Assembly (NCBI GenBank): GCA_019752575.1
Contig: JAIELW010000011.1
Location: 1 to 64,000, forward strand
Direction of reading: 5' to 3'
DNA length: 64,000 nucleotides
Origin: Xanthobacteraceae bacterium
GTDB lineage: Bacteria; Pseudomonadota; Alphaproteobacteria; Rhizobiales; Xanthobacteraceae
Part shown: positions 47,769 to 55,381 of the stretch, piece after piece
How the letters are laid out: every line of letters begins with the position of its first letter
Position numbering within the stretch: the stretch's first letter is position 1
The notes under the pieces: generated by a model
Told to the model about the DNA's origin: nothing
The model's input: only the letters and a program-made list of their open reading frames with translations
Database searches by the model: none
Position numbers and translations under genes: made by a program

Positions 47769-48926
47769 TTATCTTTTGAGACGCTCTATAATCATCTCTA
47801 AAGTGTTGGATTCTGTTGGCTTTGCGTCGGAAAATAGCAGAGCCAAAGCTGCCGCTACGAACATCAGTGCCAACAATAAAGCCATGCCGCGCAGCCAGAA
47901 ACGGTGCCTCCCGTGAATTGCGTCATCAAATTTCTTCTCTAGACCACGGTAGGTTGGGTTTTCTCGATGCTGGCGAAGCAAAATTCCTTTTGTCACTCTG
48001 CCTGAGAATCGCGAACGCATGAATGCGCTGGAACCGAACAGCGCCTGCTTCTCTAAACTGAAAAGTACGTCCTCTCCCAATCTGACCAGATATTCGTTTC
48101 GCTTATCCAAGAAGTAAAAAGCTATCGCCAATGCTCCTGCAATAAGTGATAGTGTAATCGGAATTATTTTGTATAAGCCCTTGTCGATCGCCGTGATTAT
48201 TGCCGTCGCAAATAAGCCCAAGCCAACGAACATGTAGTTAAACATTTTTACACGCTGGTCCGCGTGATAGCTGAACCAATTCCACGCGTACTCAAACTGC
48301 GGCTCTAACGGAAACGATCTAATTACTTCTCTGACGGCGGCGAAAATAGCGCGAGGGCTATCGGCTAATTTTACGGCTATAGATTCTTTGTTGAATCCCC
48401 AACCGTAGCTAACACCAACAAAACAGCACCCCGCCTCCCTCGCCGCATAAAGATCATCAGGTTGATCGCCAACGTAAACACATTCGCCACCCTCGACGTC
48501 GAGAGATTCCATCGCACGAACTATAAGGTGAGATTTTGATTCTCCCTGCTCACGAAAAAACAGACTAGATTTCTGAAACAACTTGATTACAGGAGAGCCA
48601 AGCGAGGCTTTGACGTTTTTCTCGGAGTTTGATGTCACCAGACCCAAAAGAACTCCTGATTTCTTTAGGTCGTGAAGCAACTTTTCTATGCCGGGGAACA
48701 AGCCGGCCCGATACTTCGGATCAAATTTGTCTTCGTAGTCCTTGTTTAAACGATTCAAAAATACGGATGGAAATCCTAACGCTATAAAGAAATTTTGCAT
48801 CGGGCTTACTTTGGTCCCGCTGCTAACCATTTGGCGAAATGCTTCTTCCGTCGGAATTGTAATATTTAGTTCACGTTCAATCGCCATCTCGCGACAGAAG
48901 TCTAGGTGCTTTCCGAGGGAGTCCAC
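47769..48926 (-). CDS. HAD-hydrolase-like protein fused to a C-terminal membrane domain (5' end degraded)
   Basis: The 385-residue frame from GTG 48926 has a HAD phosphatase domain (about 1-185: LVTSNSEKN is motif II, and GDQPDDLYAAREAG is motif IV). A membrane domain follows, with about three helices (about 215-235, 240-265, 350-372) and the motifs YHADQRVKMFNYMF and DKRNEYLVRLGE. Motif I is broken: in-frame codons just upstream read SGVDGVLVDS after a stop at 48948-48950, where HADs have FDxDG. The nucleophile Asp is therefore missing, either from decay or because the protein is a non-catalytic sensor. The gene is visibly AT-rich compared with its neighbours, suggesting transfer. Confidence 0.7.
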   Translation of the reverse strand: MDSLGKHLDFCREMAIERELNITIPTEEAFRQMVSSGTKVSPMQNFFIALGFPSVFLNRLNKDYEDKFDPKYRAGLFPGIEKLLHDLKKSGVLLGLVTSNSEKNVKASLGSPVIKLFQKSSLFFREQGESKSHLIVRAMESLDVEGGECVYVGDQPDDLYAAREAGCCFVGVSYGWGFNKESIAVKLADSPRAIFAAVREVIRSFPLEPQFEYAWNWFSYHADQRVKMFNYMFVGLGLFATAIITAIDKGLYKIIPITLSLIAGALAIAFYFLDKRNEYLVRLGEDVLFSLEKQALFGSSAFMRSRFSGRVTKGILLRQHRENPTYRGLEKKFDDAIHGRHRFWLRGMALLLALMFVAAALALLFSDAKPTESNTLEMIIERLKR

Positions 48927-49035
48927 TAAGACACCATCGACACCACTTCATATTTTCCGTCATACACCCCCCGAACGCCTCGCTCTGACGATCATGTATT
49001 GGCGGATTAAGTACTCATCTAGATGGGATCGCAAC

Positions 49036-49095
49036 TCATTAATCTCCTTCCCCTACCCTTCCTGCTCCGGCGCGAACCAAGAATTCCTGCCCGCA
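49036..49095. repeat. Unnamed repeat (family E), copy 1
   Basis: About 60 bases containing CCCCTACCCTTCCTGCTCCG are shared with 50099-50162. On the minus strand both read as a protein tail ending APEQEG and a stop. It is found in the AT-mixed region after the HAD gene. Confidence 0.7.
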
Positions 49096-49165
49096 TCATT
49101 CATCCCCCATTCACCGCACACGAACGTGATTTGAAAAGCCGCCTCGCGCGCCCGATCTTCCGCGC

Positions 49166-49714
49166 ATGAAACCGCCCCGCCTCGCTCTTACTGCCCTTGC
49201 GCTGACGCTGACTGCGTCCTCTGCGCTCGCCAATACTTCGCGCGGTTTTGAGACCGGCGGAAAGTTCACCCGCTTCGATCCGGTGGTCGCGGAATATAAC
49301 CAGACCGGCGCCCCGTTTCGCATCGTCGGGCGATGCAATTCCGCCTGCACGCTGTTCCTGTCGATCAGGAACGTCTGCGTCGAGCGCAACGCGATTTTCG
49401 GCTTTCACGCCGGCAACGACGGCAAAGGCAATATCTCGCTCTCCGCGACCCGGCATATGCAGAACGCCTATAATCCGAAGCTGCGCCGCTTCGTGATCGA
49501 AAACGGCTACATGGAGACGTTCGATTTCCATACGATCTCGGGCGTCGACATGATCGAGAAGTTCGGCTATCCGGCGTGCACCGCGCAGCACCGGCTCGCA
49601 GAAGACGATGATCGCCGGAATCAGCGCGGCTTGGAGGGCAGCTACGTCGACCTGCAGCGCCCGGTTCAGCGCGCCATGCCTCGCGGCTCGGAAGGCAGCT
49701 TCACCTCGCGCTGA
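49166..49714 (+). CDS. ClpP/crotonase-like periplasmic protein (COG3904-like)
   Basis: This 182-residue exported protein has a signal peptide (MKPPRLALTALALTLTASSALA). The core motif GRCNSACTLFLSIRNVCVER followed by FGFHAG is the pattern of COG3904-type proteins, which resemble ClpP: a Ser in the SAC segment and a His in GFHA would be the catalytic pair, with cysteines forming a disulfide. The C-terminal 40 residues are polar and do not look conserved. No partner ATPase is evident. The function is uncharacterised in this family. Confidence 0.75.
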   Translation: MKPPRLALTALALTLTASSALANTSRGFETGGKFTRFDPVVAEYNQTGAPFRIVGRCNSACTLFLSIRNVCVERNAIFGFHAGNDGKGNISLSATRHMQNAYNPKLRRFVIENGYMETFDFHTISGVDMIEKFGYPACTAQHRLAEDDDRRNQRGLEGSYVDLQRPVQRAMPRGSEGSFTSR

Positions 49715-49739
49715 AGGCGGCGCGCAACCTCTCATCCCG

Positions 49740-49770
49740 CGCGGATGAAAAGTTCCCGTCCGTATCCACT
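49740..49770. repeat. Unnamed repeat (family E), partial copy
   Basis: GCGGATGAAAAGTTCCCG and what follows match GCGGACGAAAAGTTCCCG in the 50099-50162 copy. Only the right part of the repeat is present. Confidence 0.6.
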
Positions 49771-49809
49771 CCGATTTTCAAACAGCCAACGCTTCGGCCT
49801 CCCCACTTT

Positions 49810-49956
49810 CGTCATCGCCGGGCTTGACCCGGCGATCCATGATGAAGCGCGGCTAGACTCTGAATTGCCGAATGGATTACCGGGTCTCGCCGCGTCACGC
49901 GGCTCCCCGCGGATTAAGTCCACGGGTCACCGGACGCGGCGGCCCGGTAATGACGA
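49810..49956. repeat. Family A doublet with internal extra palindrome
   Basis: The left unit GTCATCGCCGGG-CTTGA-CCCGGCGAT and a right unit ending GGCCCGGTAATGACGA are inverted. The right unit also contains CGCCGCGTC/GACGCGGCG-type pairing. The two units lie about 30 bases apart. Confidence 0.75.
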
Positions 49957-49974
49957 GTGAAGTTGTCCAAGATT

Positions 49975-50061
49975 GTCATCGCCGCGCTTGTCGCGGCGAT
50001 CTCGATTCAGAGGGCAATGCCCATCGAGTCGAGATGGCCGGGACAGGCCCGGCCATGACGA
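49975..50061. repeat. Family A doublet
   Basis: The left unit GTCATCGCCGCG-CTTGT-CGCGGCGAT and right unit GATGGCCGGG-ACAGG-CCCGGCCATGAC are in inverted order, with pairing arms CTCGA/TCGAG. Confidence 0.8.
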
Positions 50062-50098
50062 TGACGGCGAAGCGAACACGCAAATTTCCGCTCGCGAA

Positions 50099-50162
50099 TT
50101 TCATTAACCTCCATCCCCTACCCTTCCTGCTCCGGCGCGGACGAAAAGTTCCCGCCCGCATC
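50099..50162. repeat. Unnamed repeat (family E), copy 2
   Basis: Shares with 49036-49095 the block CATTAAC/TCTCCNTCCCCTACCCTTCC and the following GCTCCGGCGCG. On the minus strand it reads DAGGNFSSAPEQEG and a stop. Confidence 0.7.
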
Positions 50163-50340
50163 CGACTCTCAGGACAAGTCTTCGGGACGAATGGCGCCGC
50201 GATCTCTGCGGCGCCTGTTTCGTTATTCAGTTCAAGCGCATAGAGCGCTCATTACGAAAAACGCAACCTCGCGCTCCGCCCGTTCGCAATCCGGCCTAAG
50301 CTTAGCGCGAGCCTTTGACCGGGCTCAGGGGAAGCTACTC

Positions 50341-50835
50341 ATGAGGAAGCCAATCGTTACGGCTGCAATTCTCGCGGTACTCAACTTCATATTGCCGGCG
50401 CCGGCGCAACAGCCGGGCCGTCTCATCGTCAACCAGATTTCCGGCATGTGCCTCGATGTGCCGGGCATTTCCAACCGGACGCCGGGCACGCCCTTGCAGC
50501 TCTACGACTGCGAAGTGAACCGCGTAGATTTTTCCGGCAAGCCTTCGGACCAGTTCTGGTTCTTCGGGGTGCAGGGCCAGATCCGCAACTCGCTCTCGGG
50601 CATGTGCATCGACATCACCGGCACGCATCCGGGCGCCAACCTCGTGATCGCAATCTGCAATCCGGCCAACCCGGCGCAGAGTTGGATCGTCCGTCCGGAC
50701 GGCTTCATCCAGAACTCCGCGACCGGCAAGTGCATCGACGTCGCCGGGTTTCCGGGCGTAGGCCGCGAAACGCCGCTCCTGCACAGCGATTGCGAAGTCG
50801 GCCATCCGCAGACCGACCAGCGCTGGCGCTACTGA
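50341..50835 (+). CDS. Secreted ricin-type beta-trefoil lectin domain protein
   Basis: This 164-residue protein has a signal peptide (MRKPIVTAAILAVLNFILPAPAQQ) followed by a single beta-trefoil. The three lobes are evident from repeated Cys-Ile/Leu-Asp turns (GMCLDVPG, GMCIDITG, GKCIDVAG) and the three QxW boxes (QFWFF, QSWIV, QRWRY). Such domains bind galactose-type sugars or glycans. No catalytic domain is attached. CAGGGGAAG precedes the ATG. A terminator follows. Its target may be a polysaccharide outside the cell, but this is inferred only from the fold. Confidence 0.88.
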   Translation: MRKPIVTAAILAVLNFILPAPAQQPGRLIVNQISGMCLDVPGISNRTPGTPLQLYDCEVNRVDFSGKPSDQFWFFGVQGQIRNSLSGMCIDITGTHPGANLVIAICNPANPAQSWIVRPDGFIQNSATGKCIDVAGFPGVGRETPLLHSDCEVGHPQTDQRWRY

Positions 50836-50851
50836 AAGCCGCGCTCCGCGA

Positions 50852-50884
50852 AAAAAATGGCCGGGTCCTGCCCGGTCATTTTTC
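50852..50884. terminator. Bidirectional terminator between the lectin and DUF1993 genes
   Basis: An A-run, a stem ATGGCCGGG/CCCGGTCAT (one G-T pair) with a short loop, then TTTTT. It serves the convergent genes on both sides. Confidence 0.8.
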
Positions 50885-50900
50885 GTTCTTGAATCCGCGC

Positions 50901-51398
50901 TTAGGCCGCGAGCGCAAGACGGCCAAGATAATCGCGCTTTCCGATCTCGACGCCTTTGTGACGCAAAATCGCGTAAGCGGTCGTGATGTGGAAATAGAAA
51001 TTCGGCAAGGCGAAACTCAGGAGATATCCCTCGCCGGTGAATTTCAGTTCGCGCGGGCCGGCGCTGAGCGAAACGGGCACGTTCTCGCTGCCATCGATCT
51101 GCCCCGCGGGCACGCTCTTGATGAAGTCCACTGTCTTCGCGATGCGTACCTGCAATTCGGCGAGCGTTTTTTCGGTGTCGGGAAAGCTCGGGACCGGAAT
51201 GTCCGCGAGCCGCGCCATGCAGCCCTTCGCGGAATCAGTGGCACGCTGAATTTGCCCGGCGAGCGTCAGCATGTCCGGCGCGAGCCGTGCCTCAGCCAGC
51301 GCATCGCCGAGATGTTCGCCTTTCTTTAAAATTGCCGAAAGGCTTTCGAGCGCGCGAAGAAACTGCGGTGCCGAGGCCTGGTACATCGAAATAGTCAT
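50901..51398 (-). CDS. DUF1993 family protein
   Basis: This 165-residue helical protein shows the DUF1993 pattern: MTISMYQASAPQFLRALESLSAILKKG at the start, RLAPDMLTLAGQIQRATDSAKG, and the conserved C-terminal LPNFYFHITTAYAILRHKGVEIGKRDYLG. The family is a DinB-like four-helix bundle of unknown role, often annotated as putative metal-dependent. It is followed by its own terminator and starts 15 bases after the membrane-protein gene upstream. Confidence 0.9.
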   Translation of the reverse strand: MTISMYQASAPQFLRALESLSAILKKGEHLGDALAEARLAPDMLTLAGQIQRATDSAKGCMARLADIPVPSFPDTEKTLAELQVRIAKTVDFIKSVPAGQIDGSENVPVSLSAGPRELKFTGEGYLLSFALPNFYFHITTAYAILRHKGVEIGKRDYLGRLALAA

Positions 51399-51413
51399 GG
51401 AGGTTTCCTTACA

Positions 51414-51890
51414 TTACATTGCCGGCTTGAAGGCGCGCACGGCCTTCCAGATCAGCCACGCGAAAATTGCAAGCAAAACGAGTTGCGCGATCAGAAACGG
51501 CGGCTCCTGCAGCGTCGGCGCGGCCGCGCGTAATGCGGGCACCTTCTTGAAGAGCTGCGCGACGAGAACGAAGACGTTGAAATAGAACGCGAGCAGCGCC
51601 ATCACCGCGTAAATCCAGCGCCACGCACCGCGATAGCGGAAGAGATATTGCGCGAGGATCGCCGCGGCGAGCACGATCAGCGAAATCAGCCCGACCCAGT
51701 GCGAGTCGCCGAAGCGCGAGAACGGAAACAGGAAGCCGGTGATGCTGGTCAGCACCGTGGTGGCGAGAAACGCCACGGTCCAGAATTTCGTGGCGCCCGT
51801 GCGCAGCAAGCCCATCGCGACCGGAAAGCCGGCGCCCAGCGCAATCAGGCTGAGGCCCGTGTGAACATAAGTGAGCGTCGTGAGATCCAT
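51414..51890 (-). CDS. Five-helix membrane protein of unknown function
   Basis: This 158-residue protein has about five hydrophobic helices (residues 8-28, 36-54, 66-86, 90-112, 132-152). Short loops carry SRFGDSHWVG, and the C-terminus is basic. The helices do not match a transporter family I recognise. It lies upstream of the DUF1993 gene on the same strand with a 15-base gap, so the two form an operon. GGGGGGTAGCCC precedes the ATG. Confidence 0.7.
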   Translation of the reverse strand: MDLTTLTYVHTGLSLIALGAGFPVAMGLLRTGATKFWTVAFLATTVLTSITGFLFPFSRFGDSHWVGLISLIVLAAAILAQYLFRYRGAWRWIYAVMALLAFYFNVFVLVAQLFKKVPALRAAAPTLQEPPFLIAQLVLLAIFAWLIWKAVRAFKPAM

Positions 51891-51994
51891 GGGCTACCCC
51901 CCGGTTGGCTGGCGCGGATGCTATGCCGGCCGCGCGACAAGAACCAGTAGGCCGCGCTATATGAATTGCATCGCTGAATCGCGGGCCGCGCATA

Positions 51995-52624
51995 ATGACG
52001 GACACGGAAAGCATGATCTCCCGGCGCAGCTTCGTCACCGGCGCGCTAGCGTTCGGCGCGGTGCCCGCGCTTGCGCAGAACGCGGACATATTCTCCGAAG
52101 CGATGATCTGGCGCGACCCGGCGATTCCGGCCGCCGGAAATCCGAACGGCAATCTCACGATCGCGGAATATTCCGATTACAACTGCCCCTATTGCCGCAA
52201 GGTGTTTCCGGTCCTGCAAAAGGTCGTGCGCGAGGACGGCAATATTCGCCTCGTTTACAAAGTCTGGCCGGTGTTCGGCGCGGCCTCGGTATACGCGGCA
52301 CAACTCACGCTCGCCGCGCGGCCGCAGGGAAAATACGTGCAGGCCTACGAAGCGCTGATGACGAGCACGACCCGCGTCACCGAAACCTCCGCCGACAGGA
52401 CGCTCGCCGCCGCCGGTATCGACGTGACCCGCGCCAAGCAGGAATTGCAGAAAAATATTTCCGAGATCGGCGGCGTGTTGAAGCGCCACCACGCGCAGGC
52501 CGAAGGCCTCGGCTTTCAGGGCACGCCTTCTTTCATCATCGGGAAATACAGATTGTTTGGCGCGCAAAGCGAAGAAGTTTTCAAACAGGCCGTTGCCGAC
52601 GCAAGGAAGGCGCTCAAAAAATAG
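51995..52624 (+). CDS. DsbA-family thiol:disulfide oxidoreductase (Tat-exported)
   Basis: This 209-residue thioredoxin-fold protein has a twin-arginine signal (ISRRSFVTGALAFGAVPALAQ) and the active site CPYC at residues 64-67 in YSDYNCPYCRKVFPVL. The cis-Pro loop is GTPSFIIGKYRLFG. It resembles the DsbA/Com1-like group acting on periplasmic or lipoprotein disulfides. An internal ATG at 52013 (MISRRSF) is an alternative start. The next small gene follows eight bases after its stop, likely in one transcript. Confidence 0.88.
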   Translation: MTDTESMISRRSFVTGALAFGAVPALAQNADIFSEAMIWRDPAIPAAGNPNGNLTIAEYSDYNCPYCRKVFPVLQKVVREDGNIRLVYKVWPVFGAASVYAAQLTLAARPQGKYVQAYEALMTSTTRVTETSADRTLAAAGIDVTRAKQELQKNISEIGGVLKRHHAQAEGLGFQGTPSFIIGKYRLFGAQSEEVFKQAVADARKALKK

Positions 52625-52632
52625 CGAAGAAG

Positions 52633-52896
52633 ATGCGTTATTTCCTCGCTTTCCCGTTTTTACTCGCGTTCTGCGTTTGCGCTTCGGCGCAGCAAAGCGC
52701 GCAGGACAAGGAGTGGATCGCGCATTGCGTCCCGCAAATATCCGAGACCAACAAATCCCGCGCGCGGACATATTGCACTTGCATGGCGGAAAGTGTCGAT
52801 ACGTCGGAGAAACTGCGCCAGACCGATTTAGAGCGCTCGTTCCCGCCGGTGCATTGGGATTGTTTTAAGAAGGCGGGATTCAGAACGCCGAACTAG
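52633..52896 (+). CDS. Small exported cysteine-containing protein
   Basis: This 87-residue protein has a signal peptide (MRYFLAFPFLLAFCVCASAQ). The mature roughly 67 residues contain four cysteines (HCV, YCTC, DCF) and a short helical core. It follows the DsbA-like gene by eight bases, which fits a secreted cysteine protein made with its oxidase or isomerase. The start is chosen for the signal peptide and the AAGAAG ribosome site. The last four bases overlap the convergent DUF2019 gene. Family unknown. Confidence 0.72.
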   Translation: MRYFLAFPFLLAFCVCASAQQSAQDKEWIAHCVPQISETNKSRARTYCTCMAESVDTSEKLRQTDLERSFPPVHWDCFKKAGFRTPN

Positions 52897-53264
52897 GTTG
52901 GCTTGAAAATTCCATCATCAAGCGCAAAAATACACATTCCAGCATCCAAAGACTGATAACCCTCTCCAGCTTCGGCAAGCGCTTCGAGCGCTTTCCGCCC
53001 AGCTTCCGGAGCAATCGCCAAAGTTGCCTTTATTGCGTTCAGACGCACGTGTGGGTTTTCGTGTTCGTAGAGCGCAAGCAATAAACGCCGCTGATCGCCA
53101 TCACGGCGCTGCAACTCAGCTTCAACCATAATCATTTTGTCGAACAGCCGATTGAACTTTGCGATTTCATTCATCATCAGCGCGTCGTATTGCAATGAAC
53201 CAATTTCTATGTACCTCGAAACCAGTTCTTCGAGAGTTAAGCGTGATATTTTAATGGCGCTCAT
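52893..53264 (-). CDS. DUF2019 protein (probable immunity protein)
   Basis: This 123-residue helical protein shows the DUF2019 pattern: LTLEELVSRYIEIGSLQYDALM, NEIAKFNRLFDKM, and HEAT-like LYEHENPHVRLNAIKATLAIAPEAGRKALEAL. Proteins of this kind lie downstream of nuclease-type toxin genes and are thought to act as immunity proteins. Here it overlaps the upstream toxin-like gene by four bases. The ATG at 53264 starts the family sequence; the longer frame is antisense toxin sequence. Confidence 0.82.
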   Translation of the reverse strand: MSAIKISRLTLEELVSRYIEIGSLQYDALMMNEIAKFNRLFDKMIMVEAELQRRDGDQRRLLLALYEHENPHVRLNAIKATLAIAPEAGRKALEALAEAGEGYQSLDAGMCIFALDDGIFKPT

Positions 53265-53926
53265 CGCTTCAGCACTCCTGCTCTGATCATCGCATCGCGC
53301 CCGACCCTGACACGCTCCTCCCAACTCTTGCCTTGCAAATAAGCGCGGGGAGACTTGAAGTCGTAGAACTTATTTTTAGTCTGATACCACGCGTTGATTT
53401 CCCAATGCTTCAAAGTCGGTATTCGCACAAGATTCTCTGGACTATCAATCATCGAGCGCGGAAACCCATCGCGCTCCGCTGGAGTTTGCTCAACGATATG
53501 ATGAATATCGTAACCCCTCTCCGGAAATTTCGCTGCCGCATGTAATTCTTCGAGTGTCTTTGGAGAGTCGAGATACGCGCTAATATATGGATATGCCTCC
53601 TCAAGAATTTGAGCCGCATCCAGAAGGTTAAGAAGGGTTCCCAGAACAGGACCAAACGCCGCTTCTTTAGCGGCAGCGCGCGCAAGTAAAAGCGCAGCTT
53701 CTACGATAATTTTGTTACGTAGCTTGGTATCACTGGAACCGGAGCTTTCTGCTCCAGTGTCAGTCCATCTACCTCGCTCGTCACGAGGCTGATTGGGGTC
53801 GAAGTTTGCCTTCAGGGCGTCGATCAACTCTTGAAGGCGAAGCTGGACGCTCAACGCTGCGCCAGACCACCTCACCCTCATTCCCGCAGACGAATAACGA
53901 TCGACCAACATTAATTTCATCCTCAA
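53261..53926 (-). CDS. HNH-type nuclease toxin-like protein with FDPNQPRDERGRW motif
   Basis: The 221-residue protein has an N-terminal section ending in FDPNQPRDERGRWTDTG (about residues 42-58), a motif common in phage-head-associated and polymorphic toxin proteins just before a C-terminal effector. A hydrophobic helical section (about 75-115) follows, then the putative nuclease: YDIHHIVEQTPAERDGFP and NLVRIPTLKHWEINAWYQTKN, consistent with an HNH-like His-Me fold. There is no signal peptide. It is coupled to a DUF2019 immunity-type gene. Base composition is AT-rich for this genome, suggesting transfer. Activity is inferred. Confidence 0.7.
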   Translation of the reverse strand: MRMKLMLVDRYSSAGMRVRWSGAALSVQLRLQELIDALKANFDPNQPRDERGRWTDTGAESSGSSDTKLRNKIIVEAALLLARAAAKEAAFGPVLGTLLNLLDAAQILEEAYPYISAYLDSPKTLEELHAAAKFPERGYDIHHIVEQTPAERDGFPRSMIDSPENLVRIPTLKHWEINAWYQTKNKFYDFKSPRAYLQGKSWEERVRVGRDAMIRAGVLKR

Positions 53927-54005
53927 TAGAACTTGCTATAGGATTTTTTTCCTCTCATGTCAAGAAATAAAAGTCGCCCTCTCGGGCGGCTCTGTTCTCT
54001 TTTTC

Positions 54006-54152
54006 GTCATGGCCGGGCTTGTCACCCAAGTCGAGCTTGCTCGACTTGGGCATTAATAGTTCAGAACTCGAGCTTGCCGAGTTCTGGTGCCATCTCTAGT
54101 CGTAAGGCAGTGCGCTCCCAAACGAGATGCCCGGCACAAGGCCGGGCATGAC
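54006..54152. repeat. Family A doublet carrying two additional palindromes
   Basis: The usual outer units (GTCATGGCCGGG... and ...GCCCGGCACAAGGCCGGGCATGAC) enclose two more hairpins: CCCAAGTCGAGC/GCTCGACTTGGG at 54025-54050 and CAGAACTCG/CGAGTTCTG at 54062-54086. Confidence 0.8.
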
Positions 54153-54162
54153 ACACTTTTGA

Positions 54163-54621
54163 TTACTCCGGCCTTCCTTCGCTTTTCGGCTCGATATCTG
54201 CGGGACGCTCCTTGCGCTCCGCCATGAACTGGTCGAACTCGGTCTTGTCCTTCGCGAAGCGCAGGCGGTCGAGGAATTCCTGGAATTCGCGCTGCTCGTC
54301 TTCGAGGCGCTTCAGCGTCTCGGTACGATATTCGTCGAATGCGCGGTTGCCCGAGGTCGGCGCGAAGTCGTAGGCGTTGCCGCCCATCATGCGCGAGCGC
54401 ATGCGGTCCATCTTCCATTGCAGCTTCTGCATTTTGTACTCGCCGCGCGATGCGCAGCGGCCGTCATAAGCGTAACCCATGTGTCCGCTCCCGAACCTTC
54501 TGGTGAAAATGATGAATGCGAGGGTGGCCAGACCCAGCGGCCACCAGATGACGAAGCCGAGGACCATCAGGAAGATCCAGGCCAATACTCCGAACTGATC
54601 GATCTTTGCCGCGATAGGCAT
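54163..54621 (-). CDS. DUF2852 membrane protein
   Basis: This 152-residue protein has an N-terminal hydrophobic hairpin (about residues 8-45: FGVLAWIFLMVLGFVIWWPL and LATLAFIIFTRRFG) and a charged coiled-coil C-terminus (LKRLEDEQREFQEFLDRLRFAKDK), the layout of DUF2852. The ATG at 54621 is favoured over 54633 because GGAGAG sits six bases before it. A 17-base palindrome in its promoter (54666-54682) matches one at the start of the neighbouring TetR gene, so it is probably that regulator's target. Confidence 0.88.
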   Translation of the reverse strand: MPIAAKIDQFGVLAWIFLMVLGFVIWWPLGLATLAFIIFTRRFGSGHMGYAYDGRCASRGEYKMQKLQWKMDRMRSRMMGGNAYDFAPTSGNRAFDEYRTETLKRLEDEQREFQEFLDRLRFAKDKTEFDQFMAERKERPADIEPKSEGRPE

Positions 54622-54665
54622 GTCGCTCTCCATATGCAGGCCCGTACCAAGGGGCCCCGTGTAAA

Positions 54666-54682
54666 TGTAAATAACATTTACA
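54666..54682. promoter_or_regulatory. Operator-like palindrome in the DUF2852 promoter
   Basis: TGTAAATAACATTTACA is a perfect inverted repeat (7-3-7). A close version lies at 55381-55397. It is a probable TetR-family operator. Confidence 0.7.
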
Positions 54683-54745
54683 TTAGTCAGGTCAAGCCCC
54701 GGCGCGAAAAATTTTTGGAGCCTGTGAAGGCCGGTTCAGCGCGGC

Positions 54746-55381
54746 TCAGGGGTTGAGCCCGAGGCCCTTGAGATAAATCAGCATTTGCGCTTCCAGGAGG
54801 TCCTCGGCGCTCATGGGTAGAGGCCGCCGCGCGGGGTCCGCACGCGCAAACAGCGACGCGATGCCGTGGGTTATCGACCATATGTGGAGTGCAACCATCA
54901 TCGCGGGCGGCCTGCCCTTCGCCGGCATCTTGGCGACCAGAATTTCCGCCGCCGCGCGGAGCGACTGAAACGACTTGTCGGCCGCCTCGCGCAGTTCCGG
55001 ATCCCGGCCGATCGCGACCCCGCTTTCGAACATCGCCGCGTAATAGGCGGGCTCGGTGCGGGCGAAGTTGAGATAGGCCGCGCCGATACGCCTGAAGGCG
55101 TCCGCCGTGCTCGGCTTGCCCTCGCCCCAGGCTTCTCGAAGTTTCTCGGAGAACAGCTTGAAGCCGCGCTTCGCAACATCGGCGATCAGCTCCTCGCGGT
55201 CGCGGAAATGGCGATAAGGCGCGGCCGGTGAAACGCCTGCCCAGCGCGCGGCATCGGCGAAGGTGAAGCCCGCGGGCCCCTTCTCCTTGATCAGTTCGAG
55301 CGCTGCGCGGACGAGATCTTCGCGCAGATCGCCGTGATGATAGCCGCGTGAACTGCCACGGCCGCCATGTTTCCAGCTCAT
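54746..55381 (-). CDS. TetR/AcrR-family regulator next to DUF2852
   Basis: This 211-residue regulator has an HTH at about residues 15-65 (YHHGDLREDLVRAALELIKE, then GVSPAAPYRHFRDREELIADV) and a WHG/TetR_C-type helical domain (TEPAYYAAMFESGVAIGRDPE). The open frame reaches 55528, but the ATG at 55381 gives the typical start MSWKHGGRG before GYHHGDLR. A 17-base operator-like sequence overlaps this start. It lies upstream of the DUF2852 gene on the same strand, each with its own matching operator. Confidence 0.9.
   Translation of the reverse strand: MSWKHGGRGSSRGYHHGDLREDLVRAALELIKEKGPAGFTFADAARWAGVSPAAPYRHFRDREELIADVAKRGFKLFSEKLREAWGEGKPSTADAFRRIGAAYLNFARTEPAYYAAMFESGVAIGRDPELREAADKSFQSLRAAAEILVAKMPAKGRPPAMMVALHIWSITHGIASLFARADPARRPLPMSAEDLLEAQMLIYLKGLGLNP

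Larger units (their letters stand above)
49715..50340. other. Intergenic stretch made mainly of repeats
   Basis: It holds a partial family E copy (49740-49770), two family A doublets (49810-49956 and 49975-50061) and a full family E copy (50099-50162). The remaining ~180 bases carry the promoter of the lectin gene. I see no convincing gene; the short frames here are translated repeats. Confidence 0.7.

Noticed and set aside
49976-50161. A 61-codon minus-strand frame (starting MRAGTFRPRRSRKGRG)
   Set aside because: It consists entirely of translated family A and family E repeats.
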